NCBI GenBank assembly: GCA_965232105.1
Contig: OZ246956.1
Coordinates: 3,844,001-3,908,000 of the forward strand
From: Multivorans sp965232105
GTDB taxonomy: Bacteria > Acidobacteriota > Thermoanaerobaculia > Multivoradales > Multivoraceae
Reading direction: 5' to 3'
DNA length: 64,000 bases
The notes beneath the pieces were generated by a model that saw only the letters and a list, made by a program, of their open reading frames with translations, did not search any database and was not told the origin of the DNA. The position numbers and the translations under genes are program-made. Below, in pieces: positions 1 to 5,878 of this stretch (positions are counted from its first letter, which is position 1; the number at the start of each line of letters is the position of its first letter).

Positions 1-2
1 CC

Positions 3-290
3 GACCGCACCTCCACCGCCACCATGGCCGCCAATCAACTCCGACTCTACTTCTCCTCCTTCGCCTACGTCCTGCTTGCCGCCGTCCGACGGCTCGCTCT
101 CGCAGGCACCAGCAAAGCCCGACTCCAGTGCGGCACCCTGCGCCTCCGCTTCCTCAAGATCGCCGCCCGAGTACGCATCACCCACCGCCGCATCTGGATC
201 CACCTGTCAAACGCCTTCCCCTGGCAGAACGACTTCGCCCAAGCCCTCGCAAACCTCCAACGAAAACCCCTCTACCACCCGCCGGCCTGA
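3..290 (+). CDS. IS1380-family transposase, C-terminal fragment (5' end outside window)
   Basis: The reading frame is open from the window edge and ends at TGA 288-290. The visible 95 residues contain the stretch DRTSTATMAANQLRL followed by an FSSFAY motif and a basic tail. This is the conserved C-terminal segment of IS1380-group DDE transposases, downstream of the catalytic core. The ATG at 24 is internal and not a real start. The catalytic residues and left end lie upstream of the window, so I cannot tell whether the element is intact. The identification rests on recalled family similarity. Confidence 0.75.
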   Translation, partial: DRTSTATMAANQLRLYFSSFAYVLLAAVRRLALAGTSKARLQCGTLRLRFLKIAARVRITHRRIWIHLSNAFPWQNDFAQALANLQRKPLYHPPA

Positions 291-530
291 GACCGGACGA
301 GAAACCCGACACCACAACACGCCGCCTCGCATCGACTCCACGCCGGAGTGCGCCCGAAGACCGACCGGACGCGCTGACTCAACCTCCTCCGACGCCTCGA
401 TCCGCCAACTCCAACCCCACAGGCCTCCTGCCGAGCCTCCGACAGACCGAGGAACCGCCATCAAGAGGGCTTCCCGGCTTTAAGACCCCCCACTGATGCA
501 GCGTCGGTGAAACATGCGGGCTAGGCCCGT
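291..530 (+). mobile_element. 3' flank and possible right end of the IS1380-like element
   Basis: This stretch follows the transposase stop and shows no convincing gene; the overlapping proline/arginine-rich frames look like GC-rich noise. The sequence ggtgaaacatgcgggctagg at 506-525 resembles the kind of terminal repeat seen at the ends of IS1380 elements and may be the right boundary. Without the left end the inverted repeat cannot be confirmed. Confidence 0.4.
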
Positions 531-550
531 CTGATAATCTGCCGCCACCC

Positions 551-584
551 ACAACAGGAGGTCCTCCACAACAGGAGGTCCTCC
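551..584 (+). promoter_or_regulatory. Tandem 17-bp repeat forming a hairpin over the ribosome binding site
   Basis: Two identical 17-bp units (551-567 and 568-584) sit directly in front of the ATG at 585. Each carries a Shine-Dalgarno core GGAGG and its complement CCTCC. In RNA the first GGAGGTCCTCC can pair with the second as a 10-bp stem with one central U-U mismatch and a 6-nt loop (acaaca). The functional ribosome site, AGGAGG at 573-578, spaced 6 nt from the ATG, lies inside the stem. This predicts masked translation initiation. Confidence 0.6.
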
Positions 585-944
585 ATGAGGAAAGAAACTT
601 GGTTCCGTGGCCCGCTGCTGAGCGTGCTGTTCTTCGCAGTTCTGATCGGCGGCGCGCCGGCTACGGCGGCCGCTTCGAGCGAGAAGCCCCAGTCCACCAG
701 CCAGCATCTGATGATCGGCGGCTGGATGATCACCGGAGCGTGCAACTTGTTTGGGGCTGGCCACAACATCACAAACTTCGGCACGGCGCTGATGACCGTT
801 GTTGGGATTCTCAGCGGCAACGGCGGCGTAGCTGCTGCCGGCGCTGGCGGATGGGCGTACAACCGAATGATTGACTCGGCGTGTGCACAGATGGGATTGG
901 GTCGCCATGCCGACGACGGTGATGACGACGATGGTGACGACTAG
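585..944 (+). CDS. Small secreted glycine-rich hydrophobic protein, function unknown
   Basis: 119 residues. Residues 1-29 look like a Sec signal peptide: basic start, hydrophobic core (LLSVLFFAVLIGG), and probable cleavage after ATAAA. The mature part has two hydrophobic Gly/Ala-rich segments (about 43-65 and 70-92) with small-residue spacing like a glycine zipper, two cysteines (in ITGACN and DSACAQ), and an Asp-rich tail (DDGDDDDGDD). The start is set by AGGAGG at 573-578. The gene sits between IS1380 debris and a terminator-like hairpin, so it may be accessory. A bacteriocin-like or membrane-active peptide is possible but unproven; I recognise no family. Confidence 0.55.
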   Translation: MRKETWFRGPLLSVLFFAVLIGGAPATAAASSEKPQSTSQHLMIGGWMITGACNLFGAGHNITNFGTALMTVVGILSGNGGVAAAGAGGWAYNRMIDSACAQMGLGRHADDGDDDDGDD

Positions 945-1369
945 CCCGACCAGTTCACCGCGACAGGCAAAGCCGCTGCCCGAGGTTGACCTCACGCAGT
1001 CGAACACCCGGATAGTGTGTGTCTGGGTGGAGTGGTTCAACAGGTTCCTTCGGCGAACGGCGCTACAGCGGTTCAAGGAGAACGGCACGAACCCGGGTTG
1101 GTTCTGAAGCCTGAGCTGCTCTTGCTAGCTCTTTCTGCCTCGACCATGCGCTGAGCTGTAGCCGAAGATCGATCATCTACTCCCCGCCGCCTCCAGGAAA
1201 CTGGAGGCGGCGGCTCTCACTTCATCTCCCGCATCCGCCGATCAGGAGTGGTTGCGGTCGATTAGCGTGCCCGGGCAGCCCGACGCCGTCCAGCCGTTCC
1301 GGGGTTCCGCCCACTGCCGCCCGCTGCCACGCGCCGCCGCAGCGCGACCGTTAGACTCTGGTTCGAGTC
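945..1369. other. Intergenic stretch without a convincing gene
   Basis: I find no gene I can support. A 78-codon plus frame (871-1107) overlaps the end of the secreted-protein gene and has no clear ribosome site. The only strong signal is the hairpin at 1184-1213. A promoter for the genes starting at 1370 is probably here, but no clear -35/-10 pair is visible. Confidence 0.5.
1184..1213 (+). terminator. 13-bp perfect stem with GAAA tetraloop, terminator-like
   Basis: The arms 1184-1196 and 1201-1213 pair perfectly over 13 bp, mostly G-C, closed by a GAAA tetraloop (GNRA type). Only a weak pyrimidine run follows, so termination efficiency is uncertain. It most likely ends the transcript of the small secreted protein. 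Confidence 0.55.
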
Positions 1370-1552
1370 ATGGCGATTCTGTTTCTGAGCATCACCGTCA
1401 TCGCTGTTTGCGTCGTCCTCATGTCGGTCGGCGTGCTGCTGAGTGGCCGCTGCCTGCGCGGTTCCTGCGGTGGTCCGGATGTTCTCGGACCCGACGGCGA
1501 GTCCCTCAGTTGCGCCAGCTGTCCGCTGCGACGGGCACGGGAGGACACCTGA
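1370..1552 (+). CDS. NqrM-like small membrane protein
   Basis: 60 residues: one N-terminal transmembrane helix (about 2-25), then the motif RGSCGG and a later CASC. The layout matches NqrM, the small Cys-rich protein needed for maturation of the Na+-translocating NADH:quinone reductase (family knowledge), with Cys at 28, 33, 48 and 51. It lies in a different frame from, and ends 4 bases into, the downstream kinase/mutase fusion, suggesting translational coupling. No nqr subunit genes are in the window, so the role is inferred from the motif alone. No good Shine-Dalgarno site precedes the ATG. Confidence 0.6.
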   Translation: MAILFLSITVIAVCVVLMSVGVLLSGRCLRGSCGGPDVLGPDGESLSCASCPLRRAREDT

Positions 1553-3741
1553 TCGCCACCGGTGGTGGTCCGGAGCGCCCGATCCAGGTCACCCATCACG
1601 GCGAGGCGCAGCCGTTCTCCCGCGGGCTGCTTGCACGAAGCCTCTACGCGGCCGGACTCGACTTCGACCGGGCCTACCGCCGGGTGGAACAACTTCAGCG
1701 ACAGTTGCAGCACGAAGGCACGACCGGCCTAGAAAAGCAGCAACTCGCCCAGCGGATCGCCGAGCTCCTCGAGGCGGAAGAGGGCGCGGACACGGCTCGT
1801 CGTTACCGTTTGATCCGTCGTCTGAGACGGCTCCCCAAACCCCTCGTCATCTACATCGGCGGCGCGGGAGGCACCGGAAAGTCGACTCTGGCGCTCGATC
1901 TGGCGCCGCAGCTCCGCATCTACCGGATCAACGCGACCGACACGGTGCGTCAGGTCATGCGGATGGTGTTTGCCCCGGCGATCCTTCCGGCTCTGCACGT
2001 CTCTAGCTACGAGACCCCCGTTGACCCAACGAGCGAGTTCGCGCCCGGCGCCGGCAACCCCCAGGTTGCAACCCTCGAAGAGCAGGCCACCCGGGTATGT
2101 GTCGGCGTGCGGGCCGTCGTCGAACGAGCGATCGCGGAGAACCTGAGCCTGGTCGTCGAGGGCGTCCACCTGCTGCCCGGCCTGGTGCCTTTCGCCGACC
2201 TCGAAGGTGAGGCCTACCAGTTCTTCACGATGCTCTCGACGCCGGACGAGGAGATCCACCGCAGCCACTTCCTTGCCCGCGAGTCGTTCGCCGGCCGGAG
2301 ACCGAACCGGCAACTCGACCATTTTCGGGTCATCCGCGGGCAACAGCGCCACCTGTCGCGTCTGGCGAAGGAGGCAGGGGTTCCGATCCTCGACACGGCG
2401 GATCGCGAGGACCTGCTTCCTACCACCATCGCCCTGCTCGGGCAGAGCCTCTCCCAGCGGCTGCCGTGGCTCACCCGGGCGTCGGTGACGTCTCTGGGCG
2501 AGCGGCGTAGCCCCGCTCTACTGCTGGTCATCGACGGTCTCCCGGATCGGCCCCTACGCTCGCTCGGGGCGCGGACGCCGCTCGAGGCCGCGCAGACACC
2601 CACGCTCGACCGGCTGGCACTGGAAGGCGTATGCGGCCTGGCCGACCCGGTAGCGCCGGGCGTGGTTCCCGACACGGCATCGGGAAACCTGGCGCTGTTC
2701 GCCCAGTCGCCCCGGGTGATGACCCGTGGGCCGATCGAGGCCCTGGGCGCCGGCCTGAAGCTGAAGACGGGCACGATCGCCATCCGGGGCAACTTCGCCA
2801 CTCTCGACGATCGTGGCTTCGTCGCCGATCGTCGGGCCGGCCGCATCCGCGAGGGGGCCAAGAAGCTGGCCAAGGCGATCGACCGCCTCGACCTGCCGGC
2901 CTCGGACCGGGTCAAGGTCCGCGTGCGAGCGACGACGGAGCATCGCATCGCGATCACCCTGCGCGGCGAAGGCCTCACGTCGGCCATCGAAGGTTCCGAC
3001 CCGGGCGATGGCGCTCCCTCGGGGCGACCGCTGGCGCCGAGACCCCTCGACCCGAACGACGACAGCGCCGAGCACACCGCGCGCGTCCTGGCCCTCTTCG
3101 AGCAGGAGGCGCGACGCGTGCTGGCGCGGCATCCGGTCAACGAGGAACGACGAAAGAACGGCGAACTGCCGGCGAACGCCGTCCTGACCCGGGGGGTGGG
3201 CCGGGTGCATCAGCTCCTGCCTCTGGAGCCGGGCGGCCTCCCGCTCAGTGCGGCCTGTATCAGCGGCGATCGGACGGTGATGGGGATCGCCTCGGCTCTC
3301 GGCGCCTCGGTGATCCGGCGCCGCGGCATGACCGCGAACGTCGACACGGACCTGAAACTCAAGTTCGACTGCGCCGCGGAGGCCCTCGACGAACACGACC
3401 TGGTCATGATCCACGTGAAGGGCGCCGACATCGCGGCTCACGACCGCCGCCCCGATCTGAAGGTCGCCTTCCTCGAGCGGGTCGACCGCGAACTAGGTGC
3501 GTTGCTAGAGAAGCTCGAACAGCCGATCCGGATCGCCGTGACGGCGGACCACGCCACCCTGTCCGAAGCGGGCGCTCATGGCGCCGATCCGGTGCCGGTG
3601 CTGATCTGGGGCAACGGGATCGCGGCCGACTCGGTGACCAGCTTCGGTGAACGCGCCGCCGGCACCGGCAAGCTGAACCGGTTCCCGCTCCAGCTCCTGA
3701 TCGAGCGGCTGTTCGAGCAGTACGGCGACGAGGCGCCCTGA
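1549..3741 (+). CDS. Fusion: 2-phosphoglycerate kinase + archaeal-type cofactor-independent phosphoglycerate mutase
   Basis: About 730 residues. Residues 12-90 form an ATP-cone-like regulatory domain (PFSRGLLARSLYAAG) as in 2-phosphoglycerate kinases. Residues 92-310 are a P-loop kinase domain (GGAGGTGKS at 104-112) that should phosphorylate 2-phosphoglycerate to 2,3-bisphosphoglycerate. Residues 320-730 match ApgM-type mutases of the alkaline phosphatase superfamily: DGLPDRP metal site (Asp 329), DRRAGRI, HVKGADIAAHD and TADHAT. The usual nucleophile region PGSD reads PDTASG, placing Thr (about 376) at the Ser position. No ATG lies before the kinase domain; a CTG at 1549 behind GGGAGG (1539-1544), overlapping the upstream stop, is the best start. 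The open frame back to 1252 is not coding. Confidence 0.8.
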   Translation: MIATGGGPERPIQVTHHGEAQPFSRGLLARSLYAAGLDFDRAYRRVEQLQRQLQHEGTTGLEKQQLAQRIAELLEAEEGADTARRYRLIRRLRRLPKPLVIYIGGAGGTGKSTLALDLAPQLRIYRINATDTVRQVMRMVFAPAILPALHVSSYETPVDPTSEFAPGAGNPQVATLEEQATRVCVGVRAVVERAIAENLSLVVEGVHLLPGLVPFADLEGEAYQFFTMLSTPDEEIHRSHFLARESFAGRRPNRQLDHFRVIRGQQRHLSRLAKEAGVPILDTADREDLLPTTIALLGQSLSQRLPWLTRASVTSLGERRSPALLLVIDGLPDRPLRSLGARTPLEAAQTPTLDRLALEGVCGLADPVAPGVVPDTASGNLALFAQSPRVMTRGPIEALGAGLKLKTGTIAIRGNFATLDDRGFVADRRAGRIREGAKKLAKAIDRLDLPASDRVKVRVRATTEHRIAITLRGEGLTSAIEGSDPGDGAPSGRPLAPRPLDPNDDSAEHTARVLALFEQEARRVLARHPVNEERRKNGELPANAVLTRGVGRVHQLLPLEPGGLPLSAACISGDRTVMGIASALGASVIRRRGMTANVDTDLKLKFDCAAEALDEHDLVMIHVKGADIAAHDRRPDLKVAFLERVDRELGALLEKLEQPIRIAVTADHATLSEAGAHGADPVPVLIWGNGIAADSVTSFGERAAGTGKLNRFPLQLLIERLFEQYGDEAP

Positions 3742-4260
3742 ATGGCGAAAAGAAACGAGCGACCGGTCCAGCGACGGGCGGATTTGGCCGGCGGCCGGGG
3801 CTTCGCCTGCATAGCACTTGACAGGCCCGCCGATCCGGTGAACGTCGGCCACGTTCTGCGCGCGGCGCTCTGCTTCCAGGCTCGCATGATCATCCTGGGA
3901 CAGCCATCCGCGGACATCAACGTCCGCCGGCTGCCGACGGATCCGACCAAGGCCTACCGGCACGTTCCGGTCGTCGAAGTCGACGACCTGCTCGAGGCGA
4001 CGCCTCGCGACACGGCCCTGGTCGCAGTCGAGATCGTGCCGGACGCGATCGCGCTTCCCGACTTCGTTCACCCGGAGCGGGCCTGCTACGTCTTCGGGCC
4101 GGAGAGCGGCGCGGTCGCCGACCGCATCCTCAAACGGAGCGACTTCCGTCTCCGCGTCCCCACCGCCGTGTCGCTGAACCTGGGCATGACGGTCGGCATC
4201 GTCCTCTACGACCGCTGCGCCGACCGTTGGCGGCGAACCAGCCAGGAACAGAGCGGCTGA
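3742..4260 (+). CDS. SpoU/TrmH-family RNA 2'-O-methyltransferase
   Basis: 172 residues, the size of a SPOUT methyltransferase catalytic domain. Motif 1 is visible in PADPVNVGHVLRAA, motif 2 in YVFGPESGAV, and motif 3 in VSLNLGMTVGIVLYDR, the knotted SAM-binding end. Such enzymes methylate a ribose in tRNA or rRNA; the substrate cannot be read from sequence, though the short TrmL-like form favours the tRNA wobble position. The ATG follows directly on the stop of the fusion gene, so the two are co-transcribed. Confidence 0.8.
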   Translation: MAKRNERPVQRRADLAGGRGFACIALDRPADPVNVGHVLRAALCFQARMIILGQPSADINVRRLPTDPTKAYRHVPVVEVDDLLEATPRDTALVAVEIVPDAIALPDFVHPERACYVFGPESGAVADRILKRSDFRLRVPTAVSLNLGMTVGIVLYDRCADRWRRTSQEQSG

Positions 4261-4287
4261 CTCGCATGTCTTGACGGACGGGCCGCG

Positions 4288-4302
4288 GCGAGGGCGCCTC
4301 GC
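4288..4302. terminator. Short stem-loop between convergent genes
   Basis: GCGAGG and CCTCGC pair over 6 bp around a GCG loop in the 57-bp gap between the convergent methyltransferase gene and the hypothetical gene at 4318. It is short and lacks a T-run, so this is only a possible bidirectional stop. Confidence 0.25.
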
Positions 4303-4317
4303 AGCACGCCGACCCGG

Positions 4318-5010
4318 TCAGTCCACCGCCGTCGACGGGGCCGGCTCGGCAAACAGGGACAACAACGGCAACCCGAGACTCTCGTGCACCGAACGGCGCA
4401 CCAGGCGCTGCCTGAGATCCGCCAACCTCTCCTTGTCCACTCTTCCCGCCATCCGGCCCAGCGCCTCGTCGGCGCCCGCCAGGACGGCCTCGCGCTCCGA
4501 CGGGGGCAGGGACTCGAATGCCAACCGAGTGAGCTCGACATCCAACTCGGCCAGCCGCGCTTCCACCTCGGGCGCCGGGCCGCTCAGCGCAAGCAGCCGA
4601 CTCCGCCAGGCGTCGACGCCCTCCAGGGTCGCCGGCAGCGCGGACGCCAGGGCTCCAAGCCGTGCCGGCACATCGATTGCGGCCGGGCGCCGACGCACAG
4701 GCGGCACCGCCCCCAGTTCCCGGTACGTCGACCACGCCTTCTCCACCGCCGCCCGGCAGTAGCGCAGGCTGCTGACACGCCGCTTCGGCGCCGTCGCCGA
4801 GGCGGCCGCCCGCTCTGCCCGGCGCGCGAATACCTCGCGGACGCTCTCCAGGACCAACGTGAGCGGTATGCCCTCCTGCCGCCACTGCTGCGCCAGGCGC
4901 CAGTCGGCGGGACTCAACAGCAACGGCGCGCCCCGCAGCCGGATGAACTCCTCCTCGATCGCCTCGAAGTAGTCGCGGTCTCTTCGCTCGGGATCCGCCC
5001 CCGGTTTCAC
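4318..5010 (-). CDS. Conserved-looking hypothetical helical protein
   Basis: 230 residues, charged and Ala/Leu/Glu/Arg-rich, predicted almost fully helical, with no signal peptide or membrane segment. The N-terminal part (DYFEAIEEEFIRLRG, then SPADWRLAQQW) looks like a folded conserved domain; a proline-rich link follows at about 100-115. The GTG start overlaps the birA stop as GTGA, so it is translationally coupled as last gene of the htrA-valS-birA group. I recognise no family and no catalytic motif. Confidence 0.6.
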   Translation of the reverse strand: MKPGADPERRDRDYFEAIEEEFIRLRGAPLLLSPADWRLAQQWRQEGIPLTLVLESVREVFARRAERAAASATAPKRRVSSLRYCRAAVEKAWSTYRELGAVPPVRRRPAAIDVPARLGALASALPATLEGVDAWRSRLLALSGPAPEVEARLAELDVELTRLAFESLPPSEREAVLAGADEALGRMAGRVDKERLADLRQRLVRRSVHESLGLPLLSLFAEPAPSTAVD

Positions 5011-5825
5011 TCCTCGATCACCTCGCCCGACGCGATCGTGCGGAGACCGGCCTGCGTCTCGAGCCGGAAGCGGCCGCCTTCGTCGAAGCCCGCGAACCGG
5101 CCGGACACCTTCTCCCCACCGATCCGGCAGGTCACTTCGTCGCCCTCCCGGTGTACCGTGCAGGCGCGGTAGGCGTCCAGCGTGTACTCGGGTTCCCCGG
5201 CACGGCCCAGTTCGCGTTCCAGCGACGTCGCGAGCCGTTCGACAACGGCTGCCCGGGAAGGAGGACGTTCCGTTTCGAGCGCCAGCGACGTCGCTACCGG
5301 CGTCGGCAGTTCACCGTCGGCGCCGAAGTCGTAGTTCACTCCGAACCCGATCACAGCCACCGTCTCGCCTTCGCCGCCCACCACCGTCTCGATCAGAATA
5401 CCGGCGATCTTGCGACCGTCCACGAGCACGTCGTTGGGCCACTTCAGACCCGCCCGGCCGTTCACGAACGCCGCGAGTCCACGGCACACGGCGATTCCGG
5501 CCAGAAGCGGCAACGCACCGAGCTGATTCTCCAGCGAGCCGGCACCGGCGATCGGCAGCGGCTGCAACCAGGTGCAGTAGAGGCCGCGCCCGGCGGTGCT
5601 GACCCAGGAGCGCCCTTGCCGTCCCCTGCCGGCCGTCTGTTCGAAGGCCACGACGAAGGCCGTTCGCGGCGTGGACTCCTCTTCGAGAGACCGTTCGACA
5701 AGCGCCTTGACGAAGCGGTTCGTCGAATCGACCGTGTCCATCAGCACCAGGTTCTCCGGCAACCGCCGGGAACGGGAGCGAAGATCGGCGACGAACAGGT
5801 CGAAATCAGAAGAGCCGCGCCCCAT
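5007..5825 (-). CDS. birA: Biotin--[acetyl-CoA-carboxylase] ligase
   Basis: 272 residues of the BPL/LPL catalytic fold. The biotinyl-AMP binding loop is visible as GRGRQGRSW (about 70-78), followed by KWPNDVLVDGRKIAGIL, the catalytic lysine region, and a C-terminal SH3-like domain. There is no N-terminal winged helix, so it is a monofunctional group I ligase without repressor activity. It attaches biotin to the carboxylase carrier protein for fatty acid synthesis. It lies between valS and a coupled hypothetical gene. Confidence 0.92.
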   Translation of the reverse strand: MGRGSSDFDLFVADLRSRSRRLPENLVLMDTVDSTNRFVKALVERSLEEESTPRTAFVVAFEQTAGRGRQGRSWVSTAGRGLYCTWLQPLPIAGAGSLENQLGALPLLAGIAVCRGLAAFVNGRAGLKWPNDVLVDGRKIAGILIETVVGGEGETVAVIGFGVNYDFGADGELPTPVATSLALETERPPSRAAVVERLATSLERELGRAGEPEYTLDAYRACTVHREGDEVTCRIGGEKVSGRFAGFDEGGRFRLETQAGLRTIASGEVIEE

Positions 5826-5878
5826 AGGGCAGCGAGCCTAGGAGCTTGCGCTGCGGAAGGCAACGAGTGAGGCCCTGC

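Noticed and set aside
871..1107. 78-codon plus frame after the small secreted protein
   Set aside because: It overlaps that gene, has no ribosome site and its sequence resembles no protein; coding cannot be supported, though not fully excluded.
1252..1548. N-terminal extension of the kinase/mutase fusion
   Set aside because: The first 99 codons are His/Arg/Ser-rich, overlap the NqrM-like gene in another frame, and precede the conserved domain start.
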